A stretch of DNA of 64,000 nucleotides from Hyaloraphidium curvatum. Its lineage: Eukaryota; Monoblepharomycota; Hyaloraphidiomycetes; Hyaloraphidiales; Hyaloraphidiaceae. Below are positions 9,666-21,315 of the stretch, one piece after another (the first letter of the stretch is position 1; each line of letters opens with the position of its first letter). The DNA lies in contig JAIVFI010000030.1 of assembly GCA_025558095.1 (NCBI GenBank), positions 186,001 through 250,000 on the forward strand, given 5' to 3'. A model generated the notes under the pieces. It did no database searches, was not told the origin of the DNA, and saw only the letters and a program-made list of their open reading frames with translations. The position numbers and the translations under genes were made by a program.

Positions 9666-10148
9666 CGCGCCAAGCAAGGGCGATGGCTACGTTCCGAGCC
9701 CTCAAGGCGAGGGATTCAGCGTGCACGGATCGCCCAAGGCGGGGTCATGACGCTGTTCTGTTGTCTCGGAAGTGAGTAGGGGTTGGGGGACGCTGCGCCG
9801 GTGGACCCCTGGGCCGTTGCTCAGGACCCTTACTTTCCACCAGCAGCTGTGAAAGCCGCAGCACCATTCTGTCAGCTACTTCACTCTCGGACTGATAGGG
9901 TGTTGCTTTGATATGATACTGTATGGATCGTTTTGATCTCGGCGGATCGGACGAGGACGCCCGGTAAAGCTGCAGCGCAATTGCCGCCCGGAGTCACTGC
10001 TTATAGGCTGCATCCTTTGCTTTGCATTGCAGTAGGACTGAGTGGCTCGTTGGCTGTGCCGCGACGTGCTGTACCACCGGCTCCCCCACCGTGGGCGGTG
10101 ATGACTGCACGAGTGAACTCGCTCTGCTTGGCGACCGCAAAAACAAAC
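9666..10148. promoter_or_regulatory. Divergent intergenic region, PLC / threonyl-tRNA synthetase
   Basis: This is the upstream region of two divergent genes. It contains an in-frame ATG at 10101 that could start a longer threonyl-tRNA synthetase (see findings). The frame stays open upstream to 9933 but is not family-like. No defined promoter element can be assigned. Confidence 0.4.
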
Positions 10149-12625
10149 ATGGCAGACGAGCTGCAGAAGCCGATGGAGGGGCTGGCGGTCGCGTCGGCAG
10201 ACGCCGATGGTGCGAAAGCGTCAAAGCAAGACAAATCCGGGAAGAAGGAGAAGAAACCCGTCGGGGACGGTTCCGCGAACCTCGAGGTTGGTGCAACTCC
10301 GCCGACCTCCCCAACGCCCTCTGACAACTGGAACGGTCGCAAACAGATGAGCCCTCCGCCTGAGGTTAGCGCGACACGGCCCCTCGCGAATGAAACGCGT
10401 TCCGGGTCGACTGACTCGGTCCTTCCGCTCGTGAAACCCAGTACATCCAATGGCGAATCTCCCTGTTCGACAAGTGGGTCCAAGATTACAACGCGGAGAT
10501 CGCCGGTATGCCATCAGCCGTTTCGGATTGCTTCGACCATGTGGGCTCACGGGACGGACGCCGCAGCCAAACCGCGGGTGCCAATCAAGGTGACCCTCCC
10601 CGACGGGCGTCAAATGGACGGCACGTCCTACGAGACGAGCCCCATGGACATTGCGAAGCTCATCAGCAAGTCGTTGGCCGAGCGGATCGTCATCGGAAAG
10701 GTGGACGGGAAGCTCTGGGACCTGGAGAGGCCGCTGGAGGCATCGTGCATGCTTGAGCTCCTGGACTTTGAGACTGAGGAGGGTCGGATGGTCTACTGGC
10801 ATTCCTCGGCACACGTTCTCGGGGAGGCATGCGAGCTGCACTACGGATGCCATCTCTGCATCGGCCCGCCGGTGGAGGAAGGCTTCTACTACGAGATGGC
10901 CATCGCGGACCGGGCGGTCACGCAGGCGGACTACCCGGCGCTCGAGACCCTTGCCAACAAGGCCATCAAGGAAAAGCAGAACTTTGTGCGCCTGTTTCTG
11001 AAGAAGGAGCAGCTGCTGGAGATGTTCAAGCACAACCCGTACAAACAGCACCTGATCAAGGACAAGGTGCCGGAGGAGGGATCGACGGTTTACCGCTGCG
11101 GCCCGCTCATCGACTTGTGCTACGGCCCGCACGTTCCAAACACCGGCCGGATCAAGGCATTTGCCGTAATGAAGAACTCGGCTTCTTACTTCCTCGGCGA
11201 CGCAAAGAACGACTCTCTGCAGCGCATCTACGGCATATCCTTCCCGGATGCCAAGCTCATGAAGGAGTACAAGGCGTTCCTCGAGGAGGCCTCGAAGCGG
11301 GACCACCGCAAGATTGGCCAACAGCAGGAGCTCTTCTTCTTCCACGAGCTCAGCCCGGGCGCGTGCTTCTTCCTGCCCCACGGTGCGCGGATCTACAACT
11401 CTCTGATAGAGCTTCAAAGGGTGGGTTTAAGCGCGACCCCAAAAGCCATAACACACCTGCTCACATCGCCGAAATGCTCCAGAGCGAGTACTGGAAGCGC
11501 GGTTTCTCCGAAGTCGTCACGCCCAACATGTACAACGCGAAGCTCTGGATGACCTCGGGACACTGGCAAAACTACCAGGAGGACATGTTCGTTTTTGACA
11601 TCGAGAAGGAGCAGTGGGCGCTCAAGCCCATGAACTGCCCCGGCCATTGCCTCATGTTTGCGTTCCGGGACCGGTCGTACAAGGAGCTCCCTATCCGGCT
11701 GGCGGACTTCGGAGTGCTACACAGGAACGAAGCCTCCGGAGCCCTCACGGGCCTGACGCGCGTGCGACGATTCCAGCAGGACGACGCGCACATCTTCTGC
11801 CGCGAAGATCAGGTAAGGTCTTGTTGCGTCCTGGGATGTGCTGTGCGACCTAACGTCCTGCGGAAGATTGAACAGGAGATCAACGGCGCCCTGGATTTCC
11901 TGAGCTGCATCTACGGGATCTTTGGCTTCACTTTCCAGCTGAAGCTGTCCACGCGGCCGGAAAAGTACCTCGGCGAGATCGAGCTCTGGGACAGGGCCGA
12001 AGGCATGCTCACGAACGCGTTGAATGCCTTTGGCCAAAAGTGGGAGTTGAATCCCGGTGACGGCGCCTTCTACGGACCGAAGATCGACATCACCATCTCG
12101 GACGCGCTGCGCCGCAAACACCAGTGCGCCACGATCCAGCTGGACTTCCAGCTTCCCATCCGCTTCAACCTCGAGTACCGCTCGGACGACGGTACCATGA
12201 AGCGCCCCGTGATCATCCACCGGGCGATCCTCGGCTCCGTGGAGCGCATGATCGCGATCCTGACGGAGAGCTTTGGCGGGAAATGGCCTTTCTGGCTGAG
12301 TCCCCGTCAAGTGGTGATCATCCCGATCGCCGCGGTGTACTACGACTACGCGGAGGAGGTCCGTAAGCGGCTTGCCGACAGCGGCCTCCATGCCGAGACG
12401 GACCTTTCGGACAATACCCTGAACAAGAAGATCCGGAACGCGGAAGTGGGGCAGTGGAACTTCATCTTTGTCGTCGGGGAACAGGAGATGAACGGGCGGA
12501 GCGCAAACGTGCGCAACCGGGACGACCCCAACTCGAAGAGCAAGGGGGAAGACAGGCCCCTTGACGAGCTTATTCCCAAGCTCGTCGAGCTCAAGCAGTC
12601 AAGGAGTCTGAAGCAGGAGATCTAA
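10149..12625 (+). CDS. THS1: Threonyl-tRNA synthetase
   Basis: Class II synthetase that charges tRNA-Thr and edits mischarged serine. Exons: 10149-10364, 10442-10505, 10567-11420, 11483-11812 and 11867-12625, with 54-77-nt introns. Domains in order: a charged N-terminal extension (with [19 protein letters not shown]), a TGS domain ([21 protein letters not shown]), the editing domain with the [10 protein letters not shown] zinc/water motif, and the catalytic core with motif 2 around [25 protein letters not shown] supplies the zinc-binding Cys, and motif 3 [10 protein letters not shown] and the anticodon domain follow. Length and order match cytosolic fungal and animal enzymes throughout. Intron 4 is a multiple of three without a stop, so it is invisible to frame alone; family alignment (EDQ joined to IEQEING) shows that it is removed. 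ATG 10149 gives the usual cytosolic start, and ATG 10101 in frame adds 16 residues. Confidence 0.98.
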
Positions 12626-12820
12626 AGTCAATAGATCGGTTTTCTTGCTGCGAATGACACCGAATTATGATGGAGGCCGCGCATGATGACTGACGCCTTG
12701 GGGGCAACTTGAGACCCAGTGCCTGTGTCCATCGCTCGCAATAATCTGCCTCCGCTAGCACTGCCGCCGACGAGGCCGCCGATCCCTTCCTTTGAACGGC
12801 AGTTGCAGACTGCTTCTTCG

Positions 12821-14437
12821 ATGAGAGGGAAGCCAACGTTCCGGCTGCTCGAAGAACGAGCGCTGTCACCCGGGACACGGAGCTACTCCCCGCAAATCGC
12901 GGGCTCTCTCGTCCACGGGTTTCCGTATCGGACCGAGATTCGGGGCGCGAAATCATGCGTCAATGCCATCTCTTTGGACAGCGACGGGAAGTTTCTTCTC
13001 GCGGGAGGAGACGACAGAAGGGTCCTTCTGTTTGACCTGGGCGACGACGTGACGGCTCTCCGACCCACGAAGGCGTTTCCGGGACACCAGAGCAACATCT
13101 TTGTCAACGTGTTTACCCCGGACGTGCAACGCATCTACTCCAGCGGCAACGATGGACTTATCGTCAAGCACAGTGTTGAAAAAGGCCTCGAGAGTGTGAT
13201 CCTTGCTCATGACGATGGCTGCCTTTCGATATCCTTGGACCCTCGGAACGACAAATGCCTGCTGTCCACGGGTCATGATGGAGCCGTGAAGCTGTGGGAT
13301 ATGCGCGACGATGAGGCAGCTGGCGAAATGCTCTTCCCCCACGAGATGAACTCCGTGGCCTGGAGTTCGGCCCCCAACGTGTTTGCCGCCGCCGGCAACC
13401 ACTCCGATCTTGCTCTGTACGACGCGCGCATGTGCTTCTCGTCGAGCTCGCGACGGGATCGTGCTCTTGTCCGTTACAACTTGCGGCTTTTCAGCCGGGC
13501 GCAGAACCGGCACGCGAAGTCGCTGGACGTCACGAACGTCGCGTTTTCTCCCTCGGGAAAGTACCTTGCGGCATCCGTCTCCAAATGGCTTCCGACGCTA
13601 TTTGCCACCGGGGAGCCATTGCCGGTCTGCGTGCTCGATCACAAGCCCGACGCCGATGCGCCCCCAGACGCCCCCAGATACCGCAACTCGTGCACCGTAA
13701 AGACGTGCAAGTTTGCATCTTACGCGGGGAAGGAGCTTTTCTTGTCCGGCTCCGATGATTTCTCTGCCTTTGCTTGGGCATTGCCGGCTACGTTCCCGAC
13801 GGGGGAAGCTGCGCGCCCTCTGGAAGACATTGGCTTCACGCATGCAGGAGGAATCCACTATCCGCACGCGATCGACAAGGCCAACCATGTGCTGCTCGGC
13901 GCGCGTTCCATAACGAACTCTGCCATAATGCACCCTACGTTGCCGTTCATCTTCACGGCGGGCGTCGAGAAGGTCGTCCGATTGCACAGCGCGGTGCCCC
14001 TGGACGATCGGCCTCCGGATCCGGCGCCGCAAAAGCGTACCTCGCACGTGGCCGACCCCGAACGGCGCAGACGTGTGCTGCGCGACATCATCGAAGGTGA
14101 CGGCATGGTTGCGGAAGAAGAGACTGAGCTCGGAGAGGACGAGCGAACGCTTGGTTTTTTTGACTTTCTGCTGAGCCGGGAAGGTCGGCGTTTCGGCGAA
14201 ACTGGGACGCTGACCGACGCCATGCTGCTTCCCGAAGGCGAAGGGCCGGAGTCGGATTCGTCGGAAGATGAGGACGACGACGAGTCGGCAGACACGGAGG
14301 AGTTTGAGTCCTGGCTGATGGAGGGGGCCGAGGACGACGATCAATCTGGCGGAGAGGGGTCGGACGGCAGCGACGGCTCCAGCGATGATCCGTCGGATGC
14401 ACGGGTGAAGCGTAGGCGTAGGATTGGCGACTTGTAG
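12821..14437 (+). CDS. WD40 repeat protein, DCAF5-like (CUL4-DDB1 substrate receptor family)
   Basis: A single exon of 538 codons. Several WD40 blades are visible: CVNAISLDSDGKFLLAGGDD, GHQSNIFVNVFTPD, STGHDGAVKLWDMRDD and LDVTNVAFSPSGKYLAAS. An acidic, serine-rich C-terminal tail and a terminal basic RRRRIGDL follow. The 'GGDDRRVLLFD ... GHxSNIF' start and the 'GEDERTLGFFDFLLSRE' segment after the propeller resemble DCAF5/6-type receptors, which dock substrates on CUL4-DDB1 ubiquitin ligases. The WDxR-type motif (KLWDMRDD) fits DDB1 binding. The ATG at 12821 is used because the frame upstream lacks an ATG; an upstream non-coding or short coding exon is possible. Substrate is unknown. Confidence 0.7.
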   Translation: MRGKPTFRLLEERALSPGTRSYSPQIAGSLVHGFPYRTEIRGAKSCVNAISLDSDGKFLLAGGDDRRVLLFDLGDDVTALRPTKAFPGHQSNIFVNVFTPDVQRIYSSGNDGLIVKHSVEKGLESVILAHDDGCLSISLDPRNDKCLLSTGHDGAVKLWDMRDDEAAGEMLFPHEMNSVAWSSAPNVFAAAGNHSDLALYDARMCFSSSSRRDRALVRYNLRLFSRAQNRHAKSLDVTNVAFSPSGKYLAASVSKWLPTLFATGEPLPVCVLDHKPDADAPPDAPRYRNSCTVKTCKFASYAGKELFLSGSDDFSAFAWALPATFPTGEAARPLEDIGFTHAGGIHYPHAIDKANHVLLGARSITNSAIMHPTLPFIFTAGVEKVVRLHSAVPLDDRPPDPAPQKRTSHVADPERRRRVLRDIIEGDGMVAEEETELGEDERTLGFFDFLLSREGRRFGETGTLTDAMLLPEGEGPESDSSEDEDDDESADTEEFESWLMEGAEDDDQSGGEGSDGSDGSSDDPSDARVKRRRRIGDL

Positions 14438-14554
14438 CTTCTTCTATCGGAAGCTGTGTTCCTCGGGGTGTGAGGGTGATCTGACCTGGAACTCTGGGAG
14501 ACGCGTCATCATCGTCGGCCGAGCGCCATCCCCGGCCGGAACACCACCGCCGCC

Positions 14555-15899
14555 ATGGAGTTCACGTCGTCGCTGGGAGGCTCCCAGCGGCCATCGTTCT
14601 TTGAACTCTACAACGTGGAGCAGCTCCGCGAGATGATCCAGCCCGCCCTCAAGTACGGGCTCGCGGTCTACGCGCAGCGCTATCCGCGCTACTTCCTTCG
14701 GCTCGTGAACCGCCACGAGGAGTTCTACGCGTTGCTGATGACCGCGGTGGAGTGGCATTACCTCAAAGTCTGGAACGGGACCTTTGCCGAGAACTTCTAC
14801 GGCCTGCGACGCGTGCCGGTCATGGTCGGGCCCGGGGGAACGGACAGGGGCAGAGCTCTCTCGCTGCGGTCCCAGAACGCCGGTTTTGCGCGCAAGACAA
14901 AGGAGCCGGCTCCGCTCTCGGCCGCGGACGTCCGCTGGTCGATGTTCTTCTCGATTGTGGTGCCGTACATCAAGGTCAAACTGGACGAGGCGTACGACAT
15001 CCTGGGCGGCAACGTGGAAGCTGAAGGGCTCTTTGGGAGCTCTGATGAGGACCCGGATGAGGAGGTCGGGGTCGAGATGGACCGTTTGGGGGTTCCCCGG
15101 GTGGGTTGTGCTTCGGCAGCCCGCTTGTCCATCGCCAACAAGTTGGTCCTCCAGGGCTCGTTCAGGCACCGTTACGCCCTGTTTCAGTCGCGTCTGCGGC
15201 GATGGTTCAAGAAGATCTATCCATACACCAACGCCGCGTACCTTACGTGGATGCTGCTGTATCAGATCCTCTACCTCTACGGAAAGACGCGATACTTCAA
15301 CCCGTGGCTGCACTTCATGAAGCTGGAAGTCACGCGGATGACGATGGCCGACTATGTCAGTGTTCAGCGGCGTCGTCATTCTGCTTCGCTGATTGTCTCC
15401 ACCGTGACAGCGAACGGCACACGATCTTGAATCGGCGGCCCGCCCGACTTCCGCGTGGCGGATTATCAACTTTTTCCGCTCCATATCGTACAACCTCCTC
15501 GAGTTCCTGAAGTACACCTTGCCCCTTGCGCTTTTGAGCCTGCGCTTCCTGGAGTGGTGGTACCAGAGCCAGTTCAGCAAACGGGGAAGCGGCGTCGGGA
15601 AGCTTCCCGTCCCGCCGCCACCGGAACCTGTCGAGGTAAGCGATCACGTGGCCGTGTTACGGAGTCTTGCTTGACGCTTCTTGCAGCCGGACCCGTCTCT
15701 GACGCCGCTCCCCGCGGACCCCCTGACGTGCCCCATTTGCCTCCAACCGCGCACCAACCCCGCGGTCCTGCCGTCAGGTTACACCTTCTGCTACCCTTGC
15801 GCCTTCAAGGCCGTGGACGCGGATGGGAGGTGTCCGGTGACGGGGTGGGAGTGCACCACAGAGGAGATACGAAAGATCTTCGACGCGGGAACAAGCTAG
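14555..15899 (+). CDS. PEX12: Peroxisomal biogenesis factor 12 (RING E3 subunit)
   Basis: Exons: 14555-15355, 15411-15635 and 15687-15899 (412 aa). PEX12 sits in the peroxisomal membrane with PEX2 and PEX10. The complex ubiquitinates PEX5 for recycling. The N-terminal Pex2/Pex12 domain is clear (RPSFFELYNVEQLREMI, FAENFYGLRRVP, VPYIKVKLDEAYDIL), with hydrophobic helices around YLTWMLLYQILYLYG and YTLPLALLSLRFLEWWY. A Pro-rich linker precedes the C-terminal variant RING CPICLQPRTNPAVLPSGYTFCYPCAFKAV..RCPVTG, which has the incomplete zinc-ligand set characteristic of PEX12. Splicing restores the frame at both introns. Confidence 0.95.
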
Positions 15900-16035
15900 A
15901 GTCGTCGGTTGTGAAGACAAATGTCGACTTTAATGGCACTTATTGCGCGATCCCTGCCTGTTTGGCCTCCTTCGAAAACTCACTGCGCAACGACGTCCGT
16001 TAGTGCGCCGCGGTCGGACGGAAACCCGGCTCGCC

Positions 16036-17610
16036 TCACCGTCCGATAAGCATTCTCCGGATCTCCGAAGTACCGGCGCCGATCTCGTACAGCTTCGCGT
16101 CCCTCACCAAACGCCCCGCCGGATAATCGTTGATGTATCCGTTGCTGATTGAGGAGGTGGATCAGCCGAGAACGGCGGCGCGGCGAGGGCGTGGCCAACC
16201 CACCCCCCAAGAATCTGCACCGCATCCAGCGCGCACTCCGTCGCCCGCTCCGCCGCGTACAGGATGACGCCCGCGCAGTCCTTGTTGGAAGCGTGGCCGA
16301 GCTCCGCGGCCCTCGCGACGGCGTAGGTGTAGGCCCGCGAGGCGCCGAGCTTGGTGTACATGTCGGCCAGCTTCCCCTGGATCAGCTGGAAGCTGCCGAT
16401 GTGCTGGCCAAACTGCTTCCGGCTGAAGGCGTAGGGGACGACGATGTCCAGTGCCGCCTGCATGATGCTGTTGGGCTGTCAGCCGCCGGTCTGGGCCTGG
16501 CTAACGGCAAACGCACCCCAGAGGCCCGGCAGAAAGAACGAGGCGTTCGAGGTCCAACCCGCTCATCAAGACGTAGACCCCCTTGTTGAGCTGGCCCAGC
16601 ACGTTTTCGGCGGGCACTTCGCAGTCTTCGAAGAACAGGGGGGCCGTGTTGCTGCCCCGCATGCCGAGCTTGTCCAGCTTTTGCCCAGTCGAGAAGCCCT
16701 TCATCCCCTTCTCGATCAGGAAAGCGGTCACGCCATGGGGTCCAGCCTTGGGCTCCGTCTTGGCGTAGACGACCAGGACATCGGCATCCTGGGAATAGGA
16801 GTGTCAGTGAGAATGCTGACACCGGCAGACGACGAACCAACCGGGCCGTTTGTGATCCACATCTTGGACCCGTTCAAAACGAAGACGTCACCCTCTCGGC
16901 GCGCGGTCGTCTGCATGGACACGACGTCCGACCCCGAGCCGGGCTCAGACATGGCGAGGGCCCCGACGTGTTCTCCCGAGATCAGCTGGATGGGAGATGT
17001 CAGCCACCGGGGACGCCCAGTCTCCGACAAAGCCCACCTTCGGGAGGTACTTCTCCTTCTGCTTCTCGTTGCCGTTCCGAACGATCTGGTTGACGCAGAG
17101 GTTCGAATGGGCACCGTACGACAAGGCCACGGACGCCGAGGCCCGCGACAGCTCCTCCATGGCCAGGACGTGGGCGAAGTAGCCCATGTCCGCGCCGCCG
17201 TACTCGGCCGGGGCGGTAATGCCCAGTAGCCCCATGTCGCCCATCTTCTTCCACATGTCCGCCGGGAACTGGTTCGTCTTGTCGACCTCGTCGGCGCGGG
17301 GTGCGAGCTCCCGCTGGGCAAAGTCGAAGACGGCCTCGCGGAGTTCCGCAAGCGCCGGAGTCAGGCCCGCGACGTGCGTCTGGGGTGGGAAGCACACGCA
17401 TCGCGAGCAGGGCATGTCATTGGGTGGATTCGAGTGCGGCTTTGGTTAGGGCAGGCCTGAATGCCGGTGTGACGGACGCACGTTGTAGCTGTCGTAGGCG
17501 AGGCCGCGGCGCGCATTCCGGGCCAGCGGCGCGGTGGCCGAGGAGCCCGGCGCCCGGCAAAGGGTCCGCGCGCCGAGCGACGCCGCTCTCCGGCCGAGGA
17601 CTCGCTGCAT
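16036..17610 (-). CDS. IVD: Isovaleryl-CoA dehydrogenase, mitochondrial
   Basis: FAD-dependent acyl-CoA dehydrogenase of leucine breakdown (isovaleryl-CoA to 3-methylcrotonyl-CoA) in the mitochondrial matrix. The protein starts at the ATG at 17610 with an Arg/Ala/Ser-rich, acid-free targeting peptide ([18 protein letters not shown]...). Family blocks follow: [39 protein letters not shown] (substrate/FAD site), [32 protein letters not shown] (contains the catalytic Glu position of IVD rather than that of MCAD-type enzymes), [19 protein letters not shown] and [36 protein letters not shown]. At least four short introns split it. The C-terminus stops right after IGR, a few residues shorter than human IVD. 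Confidence 0.97.
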
Positions 17611-17749
17611 GATGCGGGAGGCTCTGACAGGATTCCGCACCGTGATCGGTACGCTGATCGGTAGGCACAGACGCTGCGTCAAAACAACCCAACAACTCCT
17701 CCCTCGCGCGAAGTCAGAAGGACTCGGGGAACCGTTCTGCGTGGAAAAG

Positions 17750-18277
17750 ATGACCAGAATACGGCGGAAGCGCATGCACGTTCGTGGCATCATCGGCCGC
17801 TACCCGGGACAGAGCCTCACCGCTTTTCTCGCTTCGATTTAGACCCGGATCCGCGACACCTATCGTAAGTTCAAGACTGCCAGACGGACGAAGGACCTCG
17901 TGGGCATCTTCTTCGTTGGCGGGAGCGTGCCCCCCGCTGACGTGTCTCTCTCCCGCGCACCCCAGGACCAAGTCGAAGACGACCTGAAGAAGGCCGCTGC
18001 AGGCGAAAAGATCGAAGCGCCGTACCACCTGGAAGCGGACGACCTTCCCGGCGGCGGAGAATTCCACTGCGCCGAGTGCGCCCGCTACTTTGTCTCGGAG
18101 GACGCTCTCGCGAAGCACACGGCCTCGAAGGTCCACAGGCGGCGGCTGAAGGAGCTGAAGGAGGGCGCCTTCACGCAGAAGGAGGCCGAGGAGGCGGTCG
18201 GCTTGAAAACGGACTCGACGCAGCGCCGCCGGACCACCGAGGACGTGACGATGGCGGGCACCGAGGAGGGCCGATGA
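17750..18277 (+). CDS. BUD20: ZNF593/Bud20 zinc-finger ribosome export/assembly factor
   Basis: Exons: 17750-17779 (ten codons), 17843-17899 and 17966-18277 (132 aa). Bud20 binds pre-60S particles in the nucleus and helps their export. The very short first exon encodes a basic start (MTRIRRKRMH). It is followed by a basic tract (RKFKTARRTKDL), the family-typical LPGGGEFHCAECARYFVSEDALAKHTASKVHRR C2H2 finger, and FTQKEAEEAVG. The order matches human ZNF593 closely. It lies 139 bp from the divergent IVD start. It is convergent with UVRAG, whose stop codon is 16 bp away. Confidence 0.95.
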
Positions 18278-18292
18278 GGGAGGCCAGCGGCG

Positions 18293-20206
18293 TTACCGCC
18301 ATGCATTCGAGGGCGACGGGGGTATCGAGTGAGATACACCGTTGGCAACGGTTCCATCGCCCATGTGGGAGAGCGCTTTGATTAGGGTATGGAGGTTGGG
18401 GACGGTATGTCGGAGGTTGCTGACGGTGAGGCCGATGTGGTTCATGAGCTGGTCACGGAGATGCTTAGACAGGGTACTGGAAGTGGTAGAAAAATCCTTA
18501 CCTGTTCGATGTTCTTGTTGAGAAGAAAGACCCCGTAACCGTAACGGAACTTGTCCTGGCCCGCAGAGAAGAGCGGGAACCTGGTGCCAAACTTCAGACG
18601 CAGCGCTATCAGAGGCGGAGGCAAACGCACTCGGGGGCCGCCTTGTGCAGGCGGGATATCTCGTCGCGAACAGTCGACCGCGAGCACATCGGCCTCATGG
18701 GGTATCGCAAGTCCAAGCGGAGGTAAGAGGCTACGATGCAGACCATGTGGCACGTGTAGCCGAGGGCGGTTGCCGTGGTCTCCGGGTTAGGATCTGCAGA
18801 GAGCTGCTGAGCGCGCTGCAAGCAAGACAAATCGAATCCGAAGCCCACCTGGTGAATCCGAGTTCGGAAGCAGGATGCCATTGATCGTGAACGCGACAAC
18901 CCCCCGATCTTTGACCTGCACCGGACGGAGATGAATCACAGAGCGATGCGCCACAATGCCTACTGCTCACTGCTGCTATCCGGTAAATCTCGGCCAACTC
19001 CCGTACCAGGATACCGCAACGATTTCGCGTGGCATTCTGAATGCCCGCCAAACTCTCCGGCAACGCAGACTGCGCGGCAAGCTTATCGGCGAGCTCCTCC
19101 CGTCTCCTCGCCAGAGTGTCCCTCATGACGGCAAGGTTGCGCCGCCGATGTTCGAGCTCGCTCCGCCTCTCCCGCAGCTGGTTTGATTCCTGGTCCACCT
19201 CGAGCATCCAGACCACCGCGTCCTTGTCCAGGGCGGCGGTCTCCGACGCCTGCCTGTCCCGCTCGTGCAGCGGCTCCAATACGACATTGCGCTGTTCAAG
19301 AATGTCGGAAATATCCTTCCGCAAGATCTGGGCCTGGCGCACTGCCTCGGAAACCAAAGCCTGGCACTGATTCAATCGCAGGATCGTTTCGGAGTCGTAT
19401 GACCGCAGTGTCTGGAATGAAAACAGTGAGCGAATCGCACGGACACTGGACGCGAATAGACCAACTCGACTCTCCTCCACCCGCCATGGTGGAGGCACTC
19501 GGTCCGCTCGTGCTCGCTGGAAATGTGTCATGCATGGCCGACGGAAAGACACTTGATGCTACTTACAGCACAAGAAGCACAATAGACGTACAATCCGTCC
19601 CGAAGGAGGAGCAACAAGGTATTGGGGCCGTACTCGGTCAGCGACGAAAGCTGGAGACGTTGCCAGCTTGAGCCATTGGAGGCAGCCGTTGAGACTTCGA
19701 CTCACGTCCTTCCCAAGGTAGACCAGTCCAGCCAAATCGATCTCCAGATCGCGCAGTATAGCCCTCCGTTTTCCGCTCGCGCCCGGTCCGGGAGACACGA
19801 CCCAGACAGAGAGGAAAACCAGCCCACTCCGAAGGACTTCCAAGTCCTTGATCCGATCCTGCAAAGGCAACCAGCATGGATTTGCCGAATAGGGCGCGAC
19901 CTCGCTGGTATAGACGGGTTCCTCGGCTCCGGGAACCCGAATCTCGAAGAAGGAACAGGGTAGGTCCCGCAGCCTCCCCATCTTCTCCGCGCCGACGCCA
20001 TGTAGCCCATTTCCATCTCCAGCACTCGCAGAAGGGTCCGGTAGGCCTCGCCCATCGACCGCAGATGAGGCTGATCCGTCAACGGAGTTTGCCGGGAGCG
20101 AATCCGGTCCAGCTTCGCCGGAATCCCCAGCAGGCACACCCGCATCGAGTGCAACCTGAACGTTGCGCATCATAATCTCCACGACATGCCGAAGGCGAGG
20201 CTTCAT
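18293..20206 (-). CDS. UVRAG: UVRAG/Vps38-like subunit of the Vps34 PI3-kinase complex II
   Basis: The protein bridges Vps34-Vps15-Beclin for PI3P production on endosomes. From the ATG at 20206 it opens RLRHVVEIMMRNVQV, the family N-terminal helix. A C2 domain follows (FFEIRVPGAEEPVYTSEVAPYSANPCW ... LDGLVYLGKD-like, here LAGLVYLGKD). Next come a spliced YGPNTLLLLLRDGLYVYCASCA segment and a long coiled coil (QCQALVSEAVRQAQILRKDISDILEQRN ... LRERRSELEHRRR). Then comes the lipid-binding BARA2-like end: ALGYTCHMVCIVASYL, LRYPMRP, FPLFSAGQDKFRYGYGVFLLNKNIEQ. The last exon (LRDQLMNHIGLTVSNLRHTVPNLHTLIKALS) fits the family C-terminus. At least four introns are needed. The C2 domain favours UVRAG/Vps38 over Atg14. 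Confidence 0.92.
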
Positions 20207-20464
20207 GGAGGAATCGCGTGAGGTGCGACCCGTTTATCCCCGTCGCGCGTCCTCACGCGAAAGAGGGTCGGCAGCTCCGAAAGACCGGCATGGAGGGCAC
20301 ATCCCGTGTCATCTAATTGTTCCGGAGGTTCATTCGACGCGTCCATGGCGTTTTGAGGCTACCGGTGGCATCGCCGGAATGCTCTTCCCTCCTCCGTGAT
20401 GGTTGCAGTGCGTGCGGAATGAAGTGCGACCCCGGTCCCTCTACCAACCGCGGAAACGGCATCA

Positions 20465-21223
20465 ATGGCCTCCACGATGAGCTCAGAATCGACTGCCATC
20501 GTGTCGCAAGGCGCGGACGAGGGGAGCCCGGCGTCGTCGAGGAAGAGCGCGAAGGGCGCGGACGCCAAACACCGAAGCTCGGGCGGTGCGAAGTCCAAGA
20601 CTTCGGCCGGCAAGGCCAAGAAGGGCACGCTGCAGCAGGTCAGCAACAGCTGCCTTCCTATCCGGCTTTCGCTGACGGGCGCGGACGCCGATCAAGACGA
20701 AGATAGACTTCACCAAATCGAAGACGCGAAACGAGGCACCCAACAAGAAGCGCAAGCGCGAGCAGCCGGACGAGGTGACCGAAGCCGAAGACAGCGAATC
20801 GAAACCTACGGAAATCGTGCTGCCGGAGCTTGAGCCGGGTTTCGGAGATGCGGGCGAGGAGGAGCGACCGGGTGGGTGCGAAACGGAAACACTCGCGCGC
20901 GACGCTCAAGGGGGGGACCCACGCCAGAGCCTGAAGTCAAAATCGAGGCGAAAGTGGTGACGATGACTGCAGAGGAGGCCGACGAGATCGAGAAGGTCCT
21001 GCGCGCCTTCGATCTGGACCCGACCTTCGGCCCGTGCGTCGGAATCACGCGGATGGAGAGATGGGATCGCGCGGTGGCCGTAGGTTTGCTCGTGTGGCTC
21101 GTGTGCTGCTTTCCTGATGTTTCCGCCGCTCAGCTGGGATTGGATCCTCCGGGACGCGTGCGGGACCTCCTCACCGAAAACACCTCATTTGCGTTCCCGC
21201 TGTGGCACGGGCAGGCGTTCTGA
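20465..21223 (+). CDS. POLD4: DNA polymerase delta small subunit 4 (Cdm1-like)
   Basis: POLD4 stabilises replicative DNA polymerase delta in the nucleus. The diagnostic C-terminal block is complete: EEADEIEKVLRAFDLDPTFGPCVGITRMERWDRA, then after a 60-nt intron LGLDPPGRVRDLL. The N-terminal part, from the ATG at 20465, is Ser/Lys-rich and joins to QQTKIDFTKSK, a degenerate PCNA-binding (PIP-like) sequence at the place where POLD4 binds PCNA, followed by a basic NKKRKREQ stretch that may be a nuclear signal. Three introns are predicted. The middle one is only about 35 nt and its exact borders are uncertain. Confidence 0.92.
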
Positions 21224-21315
21224 ATTCAATGTATTCAATACCTCTCCTGCTGTGACAGTCACTCAAATACCAATCTGTAATATACCATCATCCGCTCCCT
21301 CGCTAATGTTCAAGA

